Notes under the pieces: model-generated | Databases searched by the model: none | Told to the model about the DNA's origin: nothing | The model's input: only the letters and a program-made list of their open reading frames with translations | Program-made: the position numbers and the translations under genes | Origin: JBDTNK01 sp039933775 | GTDB taxonomy: Bacteria; Chloroflexota; Limnocylindria; QHBO01 | Length of the DNA: 63,336 nt | Assembly: GCA_039933775.1 (NCBI GenBank) | Contig: JBDTNK010000003.1 | Location: 1-63,336, forward strand | Direction of reading: 5' to 3' | In this document: piece by piece, positions 1 to 8,643 of the stretch | Layout: each line of letters opens with the position of its first letter | Position numbering within the stretch: position 1 is the first letter of the stretch

Positions 1-177
1 GGATACTGCGCATTGCGCGAGCAACGCACGCTGCTTTCAGTCCTTGACCTCGTACGCGATCGCACCAGACTGCGGGCTTGGCGTCGCGCGATCGCCGTCG
101 GTCGACAAGTTCCCGCGGCGGAATTGCTCCAGTGGTTCGGCAGGCGAAGCGCATTAGCTGCGCCGGAGCTGAACTAA
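1..177 (+). CDS. C-terminal fragment of an unidentified protein (cut by left edge)
   Basis: An open frame runs from base 1 without a start and ends at TAA 175-177, giving 58 residues. The visible part is rich in Arg and Leu (for example RDRTRLRAWRRAIAVGR) and looks like the basic amphipathic tail seen at the end of some glycosyltransferases. No catalytic motif is visible and I cannot name the family. It lies 11 bases before the decayed UDP-glucose dehydrogenase and probably belongs to the same polysaccharide locus. Its coding status is likely but not certain. Confidence 0.4.
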   Translation, partial: GYCALREQRTLLSVLDLVRDRTRLRAWRRAIAVGRQVPAAELLQWFGRRSALAAPELN

Positions 178-188
178 GATTTCGCCCC

Positions 189-605
189 ATGCAGATATCG
201 ATCATCGGCGGCGGATACGCGAGGCATGTGGCTGTCACGAGCCCCGCGCGCAGCTAAGCAACGTCGGTTCGCCTACTCGCCGACACACACAAGGACGACG
301 TCCGCTCACCCCGTTAGCCGAAGACGGTGCTGCGGACCTGAGTCAGGTCCAGTCGGCCTGCGCCGACATTCGGCGCCAGGCGTTCGACGCCCCGGTCGTG
401 ATCCGAAGCACCCTACCCGTCGGGTCCACCTCGCGTCATTCTCGCAACTGAGTGGCCGCAATACCGAAACGTTTCCTGGGCTGACCTTCGGGCAAAGCCG
501 GGAGCTGGTCATTTTCGATGGCCGCAACGCGCTCGACCATTCGGTCATGCGCGCGGCCGGGTGCGCGCGTTGTCTCTATCTGGCGAGCCGCGTGAACTCC
601 GCCAA
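189..605 (+). pseudogene. Decayed UDP-glucose 6-dehydrogenase (ugd/tuaD type)
   Basis: Three pieces of a UDP-glucose/GDP-mannose dehydrogenase occur in order but in three different frames. ATG 189 begins MQISIIGGGYA, the usual Rossmann start, and then hits TAA. At about 305-440 a second frame reads TPLAEDGAADLSQVQSA followed by VVIRSTLPVGST, which matches the NAD-domain to central-helix region of this family. At about 505-560 a third frame reads VIFDGRNALDHSVMRAAG, the conserved C-terminal segment. An intact enzyme is about 430-450 residues (1.3 kb); only about 0.4 kb remains, so large internal parts are deleted. The intact enzyme makes UDP-glucuronate for surface polymers, which fits the surrounding locus. 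Its loss implies the polymer changed or another copy exists. Confidence 0.85.
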
Positions 606-1727
606 GAGGTCAAGGAACGACCAGGCCCGCGCATCCCAGCTGTTCGCCTCGGCGAGATGGCGTCGCGTCGCTGACGACTCGGGGCTATCGGCATCTATGG
701 CCGCCGCGACTGCTCGACCGAATTCAGCCGGCGAATTGGCGATGGTGCCAAGCCCCGGGATGCTGGAGAGCGGCGGCACGGCCGTCCCGACAACAGCAAT
801 CCCGTACGACAGGTAGTCCCACACCTTCATGGCGTCCTGGCTCACGGTGTAGTCATCCACCACATGCGGAACCAAACCGACAGCTGTGGATCGCAACAAG
901 CTGTCACGCCCGGCGCCGTAGCTCGGACCTGTGAAGTCCACCGCTGGATGCCGGAGGAGATCATCCCAGCCACGCGGTGCCACCTGCATCGTGCCGGCGA
1001 GGATCAGCTTGCTGTGGCGTTCTCGAGCGACGTCTGCTGCCGCACGCAGCAGATCCACTCGGATACGAGGCTGAATGTTCCCGAGGTAGGTGATGTCGGC
1101 GGCGGTTCGTTCGCGCTCACGTTCGCCATCGACATGTGCACCATTCGGCAGAAGGCGCACGTTCCTGGCACCAAGAGCCGACATTCGATCACTCATCGTC
1201 GGCGTATTGGCAGTAATCAAATCCGCGAATCGAGCCGCCGCAGCGTACCCGGCTCGGATGGCGGTGACGCGATGTTCTGAGCCTGAATACAACGGCGAGC
1301 GGTCCCACGCGTCATAAGCATCAAACACACGAAGAGGTCCCTTGATCCGGTCAAGCGCAGACGCAGACCGTGGGTCGGTGATAATCACCGCCGCAGGCGG
1401 TGGCACGACGTGCTCGGCGACCGCTCCGATCAATCGACCCTCCATGAAGCCCGATGGCGCGGCATGCTCCAGGAGTTTGATGCGTGCTTCGTAGGCCGCG
1501 CTGAAAATCGGCCAACCCCCAATGAATTCGAGCCGAAGCTTGCGCAAAGCGGCCAACGTGCGATGGGGCGGCGTCCTCGCCAGGATCGTGGTGTACAGGC
1601 CGCGGCGCGCTAGCGCTCTCGCGAGCTGTGCGGGGCGCGTAGACCAGCCGCGCTGCTCCGCAAGGTAGCGGCCGTGCGGCGTCACCCACAGCACTGCCTC
1701 CGAGCAGCCCACGGGGGCATCCGTCAC
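576..1727 (-). CDS. GT4-like glycosyltransferase
   Basis: The protein is 383 residues, typical of GT-B glycosyltransferases. An N-terminal Rossmann-like half (about 1-185) includes FDAYDAWDRSPLY near 135-147. A linker motif LLPNGAHVD (192-200) opens the nucleotide-sugar-binding half, which holds YLGNIQPRIRVDLL (214-227) and MKVWDYLSYGIAVVGT (300-315), corresponding to the region that holds the catalytic Glu pair in GT4 enzymes. It has no signal peptide and is probably cytoplasmic or membrane-associated, transferring a sugar to a lipid-linked glycan. Its 3' end overlaps the dehydrogenase remnant on the other strand. The acceptor and sugar cannot be told from the sequence. Confidence 0.75.
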   Translation of the reverse strand: MTDAPVGCSEAVLWVTPHGRYLAEQRGWSTRPAQLARALARRGLYTTILARTPPHRTLAALRKLRLEFIGGWPIFSAAYEARIKLLEHAAPSGFMEGRLIGAVAEHVVPPPAAVIITDPRSASALDRIKGPLRVFDAYDAWDRSPLYSGSEHRVTAIRAGYAAAARFADLITANTPTMSDRMSALGARNVRLLPNGAHVDGERERERTAADITYLGNIQPRIRVDLLRAAADVARERHSKLILAGTMQVAPRGWDDLLRHPAVDFTGPSYGAGRDSLLRSTAVGLVPHVVDDYTVSQDAMKVWDYLSYGIAVVGTAVPPLSSIPGLGTIANSPAEFGRAVAAAIDADSPESSATRRHLAEANSWDARAWSFLDLLAEFTRLAR

Positions 1728-1730
1728 GAA

Positions 1731-2660
1731 CTATCCGCCACTTCGTCCGCTCGCGTCGGCAGATCCGCCCGGCGTCACGGGCGCTGGGTATCGGTCGAAT
1801 TCAGATCCGTTGAGGCCATCGGGATCAACGGCGAGCGGGGCCGCGACGCACCGGAATGATCGCTCCTCGACTGCGCTCACGCCTGAAACCGCACCGTCTT
1901 CGCTCACCAGCAAGGTGATCAGCTCACCTCCTGACAATTGGATACTGTCGGTGTGCTCACCATCGCGATCGAAATTGATGTCATTCAACCCTCGAATAGC
2001 CCGAAGCTGTTGGACAGTCGCGAGCCGATACCGCCAGCCTGTGTCTGCGCCCAGAGCTTGACACGCGTCGGCGGCATCCCATGAGCTGGCAGCGGGATGC
2101 ACAACAGTTTCGAAGCAGAGCCCCTGCGAATAGATGGTCCCCTCTGGGCAGCCAATGCTCCACCCGTCCGTAGCGTCCGCATTGAGAAGATCAACGCGCC
2201 GCGCAGACGACACTGTCATCGGCGGCAATCGGTCTGGGCCGCGCAGAACAAGCGGCACGCTCCCGTCGCTCGTGGCGACAAGAGCTGGGTTCGCCTTGGC
2301 GCTCGCTCTGAGCCCTGCGCCCTGCCCCTTCTTGTCCGCCTCATTGGACGCAAAAAGGCCATAGGTATCGGAATTCGCAACGACGCCGCTGATCGCGGAA
2401 CCACCCGTACTTGTGAAGAAGCCCGCGGTCCCAATCTCCGCAATGCCGCGGATCGCGGTACCGGTGCCTTCCTGAGTCACCAGCACAGCCGCGGCCGCTG
2501 GCGTATTCGCATTCAGACTGGTCGTTTGGGTTCCTGCGTTGTTCGGACTGCCCAATAGAAGAGGGCTGCCGGCGCTCCCGCTCACCAGACCTCCGACGAA
2601 GAGTGCGAGCGAGACAGCTGCGACGAGTGCGAATCGGAAGCGAAACAGAATAGAAGGCAT
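1731..2660 (-). CDS. Secreted protein with a DUF1566-like segment
   Basis: This 309-residue protein has a clear signal peptide (residues 1-30: basic start, then the hydrophobic core ALVAAVSLALFVGGLVSG). The middle (about 45-130) is Ala/Gly/Thr/Ser-rich with repeated short blocks such as GTAIRGIAEIGTAGFFTSTGG, resembling beta-helical or collagen-like exported proteins. The region around residues 180-240 has two Cys and the pattern W-A-C-GWRYRLATVQQLRAI, reminiscent of DUF1566 (Lcl-type) domains. The C-terminal tail is Pro/Asp/Gly-rich. It lies 3 bases from the glycosyltransferase on the same strand and 72 bases from the O-antigen ligase gene, so the three may be co-transcribed. Its role is unknown; a surface structural or adhesion role is a guess. 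Confidence 0.6.
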   Translation of the reverse strand: MPSILFRFRFALVAAVSLALFVGGLVSGSAGSPLLLGSPNNAGTQTTSLNANTPAAAAVLVTQEGTGTAIRGIAEIGTAGFFTSTGGSAISGVVANSDTYGLFASNEADKKGQGAGLRASAKANPALVATSDGSVPLVLRGPDRLPPMTVSSARRVDLLNADATDGWSIGCPEGTIYSQGLCFETVVHPAASSWDAADACQALGADTGWRYRLATVQQLRAIRGLNDINFDRDGEHTDSIQLSGGELITLLVSEDGAVSGVSAVEERSFRCVAAPLAVDPDGLNGSEFDRYPAPVTPGGSADASGRSGG

Positions 2661-2732
2661 CTCTAGGACCTCGGTATGGAGCGTGCCCGATGCACGATCA
2701 AGATGGCTTGCGGTTGAGAATGACCGATTGAC

Positions 2733-4163
2733 TCATGGCACCTGTTCGGTAGTAGCCGAGCGCGCAAGGCTCAGGACGATCCCCCAGGTGATAGCGACAA
2801 TGATTGCTGCCGCCGGGTCGAGCCAGAGTGACTCAGTAACGCCGGAAATCAGGGTGGTGATCATCGCGGCTACGGCGAGCCAGATCGCGAACTGCCGAGA
2901 GCTCAGCACGGCGCGCGCTGCGGCGAGCAAGAGGACGAGGATCGCTGCAAAGGCCACGAATCCGAGAGCACCCTGCTTGAACAAAATCCCGAGATACTGG
3001 CTGTGCGATCCGAGTGGAGGTGAGTCGGCTGCAGCCTCTCTGGTATCGACGGATATCTCGACCTCAGCGCCTGATTCGGGCACGTCTCGCAGCCAATCGA
3101 TCTCCGTCCCCCATCCGAGTATCGGGCGTTCAGACCAGCGCCTGAGCGTCTCCCCGTAGAGTTCCGCGCGCGGGCCAAGGCTCCGCGTCGTGGCGAGGCG
3201 CGCTGCTGCTTCGGCCACACCGGTTACGAGGGCGACACCAATGAGCGCCACGAATACCAATCCAATCGCGCCCAGGATCCGCTTATTCATGAGCGTCGCA
3301 GCGTTCAAATTGGCGACACGCAACGAGCGCAGAACAAACACGGCGGAGAGCACGATCACCAACGCAGCGATCGGTACACGCGTTGTCGTTGCTAGCAACG
3401 ACAACGCGCTCAAAGACGAGGCGACGATGAATCCCCACCGTACGGACGGGTACCACCACGTCGCGGCCATAAAGAGGGGAACCGCAGCCGCTTGAGCCAC
3501 GGCTTGAGACGTGCTGAAGAGAAATATGCCCTGCGCACGGACAAAGATGGCACCCAGGAAGTAGCTGGGAGTTCCAAGCGACCTGTCCGTGAATGTCAGC
3601 TCGCCCAAGCGCGTCGAGGAAATGACATCGGGAACGAGGCCTTCAATCGGCGTCTTGAACGGAAAGATGCTTTGCGTGGCGAATGCGAACAGTGACGCCG
3701 CCGACGACACCGTCATGACGAACGCAATACCAATGAGGAGAATCTTCAGGTGATCTCCCGACGGGCGTAATGCCGACGTGCCGAGGACGACGGCAAAGAA
3801 CACGGCAACGATTGCCATCTCACGTGCGAGCGTCAGCCATCGCTCGCCCGTCGCGCCCAGCACGCCCGAAACGATCATCACGACCGCGAACGCCGCGATG
3901 GATGCCACAAGCCGGCGAGAAGGTTGCGCACGCAGGGCATACACGCCGACGGCCGGTCCGATGATGAGCCATGCCACCTGATCAAGACCCAGCCGCCAGA
4001 GCCCGGGAATGGCGAGTAGCAGCAACAGGATGATCGAAGCCAGCGAAGCGCCCTCAGGCCTTGTCGAGTCACGCCGCCGATGCACCACGACAGCGGCGTC
4101 GTGGCTGCTCGCCTGCGGCCACGCGCAGTCTGCCACTACACTGCCGGCTGTGTCGCGCAGCAT
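2733..4163 (-). CDS. O-antigen ligase / polysaccharide polymerase (Wzy/WaaL family)
   Basis: The protein is 476 residues with about 11-12 predicted hydrophobic segments from residue 40 to the end. The large external loop with the WaaL/Wzy_C signature lies at about 340-395: GWGTEIDWL, then GSHSQYLGILFKQGALGF, including the conserved His of the family. It would polymerise or ligate undecaprenyl-linked glycan outside the membrane. The ATG at 4163 gives a 40-residue polar N-terminus, so a GTG near 4085 is an alternative start. The first ATG lies only 18 bases from the divergent flippase start, which also argues for the later start. Confidence 0.85.
   Translation of the reverse strand: MLRDTAGSVVADCAWPQASSHDAAVVVHRRRDSTRPEGASLASIILLLLLAIPGLWRLGLDQVAWLIIGPAVGVYALRAQPSRRLVASIAAFAVVMIVSGVLGATGERWLTLAREMAIVAVFFAVVLGTSALRPSGDHLKILLIGIAFVMTVSSAASLFAFATQSIFPFKTPIEGLVPDVISSTRLGELTFTDRSLGTPSYFLGAIFVRAQGIFLFSTSQAVAQAAAVPLFMAATWWYPSVRWGFIVASSLSALSLLATTTRVPIAALVIVLSAVFVLRSLRVANLNAATLMNKRILGAIGLVFVALIGVALVTGVAEAAARLATTRSLGPRAELYGETLRRWSERPILGWGTEIDWLRDVPESGAEVEISVDTREAAADSPPLGSHSQYLGILFKQGALGFVAFAAILVLLLAAARAVLSSRQFAIWLAVAAMITTLISGVTESLWLDPAAAIIVAITWGIVLSLARSATTEQVP
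4137..4142 (+). promoter_or_regulatory. Possible -10 element for the flippase gene
   Basis: TACACT fits a TAnnnT -10 hexamer and lies 39 bases before ATG 4182. No convincing -35 is visible, so this is weakly supported. Confidence 0.3.
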
Positions 4164-4181
4164 TGAACGCTCGGCGCGCCG

Positions 4182-5645
4182 ATGACGGCGGGGGGAACCG
4201 CGGCGCCGCAGACGCCGGCCGATCGCATCGATAGCTCACGATCCGACCTGGCGGTCGGCATCGTTCGTCTGGTGATCGGGCGGGCGCTGAGCGTCGTGCT
4301 CAACTTCCTGGGGTGGGCCTTCATGGCGCGCGCCCTGGGTCCTGACGACTTCGGGATCGTGCAGTTCGGCATCTCGATCATGTTCTACGTCAGCTTCGTG
4401 ACCGATCTGGGTCTCACGACGCTCGGCACGCGCGATGTCGCCGCCAGCTCCCGCCCCGGGCAGCTGGTCCGCACGATCATGGGGCTGCGCATCGTGCTGG
4501 CGGTGGTTGCCACGCTCATCGCCGTCCTGGTGTCCGTGGCCGCGCCGGTACCGCCGCAGATCGCCGACGACGTGCGCCTCGTCGGACTGATCCTGAGCTC
4601 GACGATCGCGGCAGGCGCGATCAACGGCCTGTGGCTCCTCCGCGCGCAGGGGCGGGCCAGCGCCATCGCGCTGCAGGACGTTGCGGCGGCCTTCGTGCTC
4701 GTGGCCGGCGCCGTCCTGCTCGTTCGGCCCACCGACAGTGTGGCGCTGGCGGCGGCCACGTTCGCAGGGGCCCAATGGCTCGCGGCGCTGCTCAGCCTGC
4801 GCTCGGTGGGCGGGTGGCTGACGCTACAGCCGTCGCTCGACAATGCCGGCGCGATCCTGCGCCGCGCCCTGCCGCTGGGCGTCGCGGCACTGGCCGTGAA
4901 CGTCTACTACACCGCCGACACGGTCCTGCTCGGCATCCTGCGCGACAGCACCGAGGTCGGCCTGTACGGCGCGGCATACCGCCTCGTGACGCCCTGGCTG
5001 ATGCTCGCATCGGTCGCCGGGCTCCTCGCCATGCCCACCCTCGCGCGCCTCGTCGAGCAGCGCTCGTCGGACGTGGAGCGGACGCTCCTTGGCCTCTCGC
5101 GCGGCCTGCTGGCGCTGGGGATCCCGATCGCCGCTGCGACCACGATCGCCGCGCCGCAGGTGCTGCAGATCGTCTTCGGGCCGGCGTACGCGGATGCGGC
5201 GGCCCCGCTGGCGCTGCTCATCTGGAGCACCGTGACCGTCTATGCCAACGCCCCGTTTGGCTTTCTGCTCCTGGCGCGGCACGAGGATCGGCGCTACATG
5301 TGGATCGCGATCGTCGGTGCGGTGGTGAACCTGGGCATGAACGCGGTCCTGATTCCGACCATCGGCATGATCGGCGCGGCGACGGCAACACTGGGGGCCG
5401 AAGTCGCCGTCCTTGGATGCATGCTGTGGTTCACGCGCGATGTCTCCGTTGCCATCTTGCGCAGCAGCCTGCCGCCGGCACTGCTGCTCGCCGCGCTCAC
5501 ATCGGTCGCCGTGTGGCCGGTGCGCGACAGCGGCTGGGTCATTCCGGTTGGCGCTGCGGCGTTCCTGATCGGCGGGACCGTCTTGGGCGTGTTGCCAGCA
5601 CGCACCGTCATGGGCGCGCTGCGGCGCCCGGTGCATCGGTCCTGA
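4182..5645 (+). CDS. Wzx-type polysaccharide flippase (MOP superfamily)
   Basis: The 487-residue protein has 12-14 hydrophobic segments. Its N-terminus contains FLGWAFMARALGPDDFGIVQFG (about 46-67), which matches the first helices of polysaccharide-biosynthesis flippases (PF01943/PF13440). A mid-protein TM segment before residue 250 carries NVYYTADTVLLGIL, the usual start of the second lobe. It should move undecaprenyl-linked repeat units across the membrane for the neighbouring polymerase. It diverges from the O-antigen ligase gene and is followed after 58 bases by the Alg14-like gene. A second flippase lies at 11,976. Confidence 0.9.
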   Translation: MTAGGTAAPQTPADRIDSSRSDLAVGIVRLVIGRALSVVLNFLGWAFMARALGPDDFGIVQFGISIMFYVSFVTDLGLTTLGTRDVAASSRPGQLVRTIMGLRIVLAVVATLIAVLVSVAAPVPPQIADDVRLVGLILSSTIAAGAINGLWLLRAQGRASAIALQDVAAAFVLVAGAVLLVRPTDSVALAAATFAGAQWLAALLSLRSVGGWLTLQPSLDNAGAILRRALPLGVAALAVNVYYTADTVLLGILRDSTEVGLYGAAYRLVTPWLMLASVAGLLAMPTLARLVEQRSSDVERTLLGLSRGLLALGIPIAAATTIAAPQVLQIVFGPAYADAAAPLALLIWSTVTVYANAPFGFLLLARHEDRRYMWIAIVGAVVNLGMNAVLIPTIGMIGAATATLGAEVAVLGCMLWFTRDVSVAILRSSLPPALLLAALTSVAVWPVRDSGWVIPVGAAAFLIGGTVLGVLPARTVMGALRRPVHRS

Positions 5646-5703
5646 TGGGTGGGAGGCTGCGCTACCCTGTGAGCGCAACCCGGCCAGTGGAGGGGCGAAC
5701 CGC

Positions 5704-6177
5704 GTGAAAACCAGGCGCCGCGCGCAGTGCCGCATCGCCCTCGTCGGAAGCAGTGGCGGCCACCTCGCCCATCTCCTCGCGCTGCGTCCGTTCTGGGAGG
5801 AGCGCGATCGCTTCTGGGTCACCTTCGACACGCCCGATGCCCAGTCGCTGCTCGAGGGCGAACGACACTACTGGTCGCACCACCCGACGAACCGCCACGT
5901 GCTCAACCTCGTCCGCAACACGTTCCAGGCCGTGCAGATCCTCCTCCGGGAGCGACCATCGCTCATCGTTTCGGCCGGTGCCGCGACGGCGATCCCCTAC
6001 TTCTGGCTGGCGCGCGTCTTCGGCGCACGGACCGTCTTCATCGAGGTGCTGGACCGGCTCGACTCACCCACGATCACAGGCCGCGTCGTGGCCCCGGTGG
6101 CGCACACCATCTTGGTGCAGTGGACCGAGCAGCAGCGCTTCTATCCGCGCGCTCGGCTCGTCGGCCCCATCCTGTGA
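5704..6177 (+). CDS. Alg14-like membrane subunit of a split glycosyltransferase (PssD/EpsE/CpsF type)
   Basis: The GTG-started frame gives 157 residues, the usual length of Alg14-like subunits. Residues 12-25 read LVGSSGGHLAHLLA, the family's glycine-rich N-terminal motif. SLIVSAGAATAIPYFWLA (about 80-97) and FIEVLDRLDSPT (about 106-117) follow. In characterised pairs this half recruits the Alg13-like catalytic partner to the membrane. The next gene is that partner and starts inside this gene's stop codon (GTGA), so the two are translationally coupled. Confidence 0.85.
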   Translation: MKTRRRAQCRIALVGSSGGHLAHLLALRPFWEERDRFWVTFDTPDAQSLLEGERHYWSHHPTNRHVLNLVRNTFQAVQILLRERPSLIVSAGAATAIPYFWLARVFGARTVFIEVLDRLDSPTITGRVVAPVAHTILVQWTEQQRFYPRARLVGPIL

Positions 6178-6665
6178 TCCTCGTGACGCTGGGCACCCAT
6201 CCGCAGCCCATGGATCGGCTGCTGCGGCGGCTCGACGAGCTGGTCGCGTCCGGGGAGATCAGCGACGAGGTGATCGTCCAGGCACCGGCCATCGACTATG
6301 TGCCCAAACACCTGGCGGTCAGGTCGGTCCTGCCCTTCACCGAACTCACCCGCCTCATCTCAGAGGCCGATGCGGTGATCAGCCATGCCGGCCCGGGCAC
6401 CCTGGCCACGATCCGCCTGGCGGGCAAGATGCCGGTCGTGGTGGCCCGCTCCCGCCGCCACCGCGAGCACGTCGACACGCACCAGGAGTTCTACGCCCGG
6501 CACCTGCGCAAGCTCCCCGGCTACATCGTGGTCGACGACCTCGACGGACTGGCCGATGCCATCCGCCGCGGCCGCAGCGAGACGCTCGAGGTCGGCGCGC
6601 CCGATGTCTCCGATGCGGTTGCCGCCCTTGACGAGGAGCTGCGCCTCGCCGGCTGCCCTCGATGA
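6174..6665 (+). CDS. Alg13-like catalytic subunit of a split glycosyltransferase (PssE/EpsF/CpsG type)
   Basis: GTG 6174 overlaps the TGA of the Alg14-like gene and gives 163 residues. The start reads VILVTLGTHPQPMDRLLRRL, the standard Alg13/GT28 C-terminal-domain opening. ISHAGPGTLATIRLAGKMPVVVAR (about 63-86) is the UDP-sugar-binding loop. With the preceding gene it should form a two-protein GT28 transferase adding the second sugar to a lipid-linked first sugar. The stop overlaps the next start (ATGA at 6662-6665). Confidence 0.88.
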   Translation: MILVTLGTHPQPMDRLLRRLDELVASGEISDEVIVQAPAIDYVPKHLAVRSVLPFTELTRLISEADAVISHAGPGTLATIRLAGKMPVVVARSRRHREHVDTHQEFYARHLRKLPGYIVVDDLDGLADAIRRGRSETLEVGAPDVSDAVAALDEELRLAGCPR

Positions 6666-7702
6666 CGACCACGCCTCAGGTGGCGATCATCACCGCCACG
6701 TACAACCACGAGCGCTTCATCGGCGAATGCATCGAGAGCGTGCTGGCGCAGACGTTCAGCGCGTGGGAGATGGTCGTCGTGGACGACGGATCGACCGATG
6801 CGACGCGCGAGATCGTCCAGGGCGCCTGCGCCCGCGACAGCCGCGTCACGCTCGTCGCGCAGCAGCGGTTGGGCCTGGAACGCCTGGCGGAGACGTATCG
6901 CGCCGCGCTCGAGCGCACGACCGCGCCGTTCGTGGCGATCCTGGAGGGCGACGACACCTGGCCCGCCACCAAGCTCGCGCTGCAGGTGCCGCGCTTCGCG
7001 GATCCCGCGGTCGTGCTGGCATACGGCGCCGCGGGGCTCGTCGACGCGCATGGCTGCCGGTACGCGACCTATCGCCGTCGCGCGAAGGAGCCAGGCGTCG
7101 AGAACCGGCCCGTCGGCTCGATTCTGCCCTCGCTGCTCGAGCAGAACTTCATCGTCGCGCCAACGGTGATGCTGCGCCGCAGCGCGCTCGATTCGATCGG
7201 CGGCTTCTGGCAGCCGGCCGGCGTGCCGTACGTGGATCACCCGACCTGGCTGCGCCTGGCGCTCGAGGGGCCATTCGCCTTCGAGCATCGCGTCGTCGGT
7301 AACTGGCGTCGCCATCCGGGCCAGTTCACAACCTCACGCGCCGTTGGCCCGCAGCCGGATAACCGTGCCTTTTTGCAGGAGATCGCGGACGAGGCCGCCC
7401 GGCGCGGCATGCTCGCCGAGCCCCAGGCGCGCGCTGCGCGCATCGCGTCAGGTCCGGGGCGCCACGAGCGCTGGTCGCAGGCGAGCGCGTTCCGCCTGGC
7501 GCTCCTCTCCGGGTCGATGCACGATGCCTGGCGCGCGGCTCGGCCGCTCATCGCGACCGGCGAGCCCAAGTGGATGGCGCTCGCGGCGACCGGGCTCGGC
7601 TCACGCCTCGCCGGCGGCGACCTCGAGTGGATCTTCCGGCGCACGCAGCGCTTCTCGTGGCCGTCGCGTCGCCATGCGCGGCGACACGAGGGCAATCAGT
7701 AG
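6662..7702 (+). CDS. GT2 family glycosyltransferase
   Basis: The protein is 346 residues. Residues 7-50 carry the GT-A start VAIITATYNHERFIGECIES and VVVDDGSTDATRE. The metal-binding acidic motif is EGDDTWP at 95-101. ENFIV-like and WLRLALEGPFAFEHRVVGNWR segments in the second half fit the acceptor region. It is probably a membrane-associated transferase for the polysaccharide repeat unit. It is coupled to the Alg13-like gene by an ATGA overlap and converges with the next GT2 gene, overlapping it by 7 bases at the 3' ends. Confidence 0.88.
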   Translation: MTTTPQVAIITATYNHERFIGECIESVLAQTFSAWEMVVVDDGSTDATREIVQGACARDSRVTLVAQQRLGLERLAETYRAALERTTAPFVAILEGDDTWPATKLALQVPRFADPAVVLAYGAAGLVDAHGCRYATYRRRAKEPGVENRPVGSILPSLLEQNFIVAPTVMLRRSALDSIGGFWQPAGVPYVDHPTWLRLALEGPFAFEHRVVGNWRRHPGQFTTSRAVGPQPDNRAFLQEIADEAARRGMLAEPQARAARIASGPGRHERWSQASAFRLALLSGSMHDAWRAARPLIATGEPKWMALAATGLGSRLAGGDLEWIFRRTQRFSWPSRRHARRHEGNQ

Positions 7703-8643
7703 GCGGGCGCCTCGCCCCGCAGCGCACGCCGCGCGACGCGAATAGCACGTCCGAACCAGCCGGGCCGCCGCAGTGCGACCTGCAGCAGGCGCAGGATCCA
7801 GAAGACCCGCAGCCAAGCCTCCAGGTAGGCGCGCGCCGGGCATGCTGCCTCGCGGAAGTAGTGGCGCACACCCCAGGTCAGGTCGTGCCGCAGCCGAAGC
7901 TGGGCAGCGGGATCATCAGTCCCAACACCGGCGCCCCCACGGGCGTGGTGCACGCGCACGTCATCGGCGACCACGATCGGGCCGTGGCGGCGCAGACGGC
8001 GGCAGAGGTCGACGTCGCTCATGTAGTTGAAGTATTCGGGCTCCAGCAGCTCGGTGCCAAGCAGGGCGCGTGGCGCCATGAGAAAGGCGCCCGGTGGCTG
8101 GTCGACCGGGGTCACGCCATCGAAGCGCTCATCGGCCATCAGGTAGCGTCGCCCGCGTGCGGTCCACGCCACCAATGCCCCGAGCAGCACGACCGGGATG
8201 TCGAGCGCGCCGGGCAGGCGGCGGTAGTAGCGTTGCAGTGAGCCATCGTCGTTGAGCAGGTAGGCCCCCTGCGCGGCGGGCGGCTGCTGGCCGTTGAACC
8301 GCGCCAGGGCGTTTGCGAGCGCATCCGGCTCGAGCTGGGTATCCGGGTTGAGCAGGAGCACGAAATCGCCGATGGCGCGCTCGTACCCGATGTTGCACCC
8401 ACCGGTGAAGGTGCGGTTCTCCGCTTGCGGCAGCCAGGTCACCCACGGGGAGGCGGCGGCCATCGCCTCGACATCGAAGCCAGCGCTGGCGTTGTCGACC
8501 ACGATCGTCTGGGTCTGCCCGAAGACCGATGACGCGGCGACCGACGCCAGGCAACGCCGCAGCAGCTCGGTCGACTCGTAGTTCACGATGATGATCGAGA
8601 CCGATGGCCGTCCTGCGGCCGGCGATTGCTCAGCCACGCTCAC
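7696..8643 (-). CDS. GT2 glycosyltransferase, rhamnosyltransferase-like
   Basis: I place the start at GTG 8643, giving 315 residues; the open frame extends further upstream but that part is low-complexity Arg/Ser and overlaps rmlD. Residues 15-22 read VSIIIVNY, VVDNAS lies at 48-53, and LLNPDTQLEPDAL at 97-109 is the DXD-type motif. PPGAFLMAPRALL and MSDVDLCRRLRRHG are typical of the RfbF/WbbL rhamnosyltransferase-like branch. It overlaps the rmlD stop by 14 bases and so sits at the end of a rmlA-rmlB-rmlD-GT operon. Rhamnosyl transfer is therefore a reasonable inference, not shown. Confidence 0.82.
   Translation of the reverse strand: MSVAEQSPAAGRPSVSIIIVNYESTELLRRCLASVAASSVFGQTQTIVVDNASAGFDVEAMAAASPWVTWLPQAENRTFTGGCNIGYERAIGDFVLLLNPDTQLEPDALANALARFNGQQPPAAQGAYLLNDDGSLQRYYRRLPGALDIPVVLLGALVAWTARGRRYLMADERFDGVTPVDQPPGAFLMAPRALLGTELLEPEYFNYMSDVDLCRRLRRHGPIVVADDVRVHHARGGAGVGTDDPAAQLRLRHDLTWGVRHYFREAACPARAYLEAWLRVFWILRLLQVALRRPGWFGRAIRVARRALRGEAPAY

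Noticed and set aside
226..816. Plus-strand open frame of 196 residues at the left end
   Set aside because: It mixes part of the dehydrogenase remnant with sequence antisense to the glycosyltransferase gene, and has no continuous homology.
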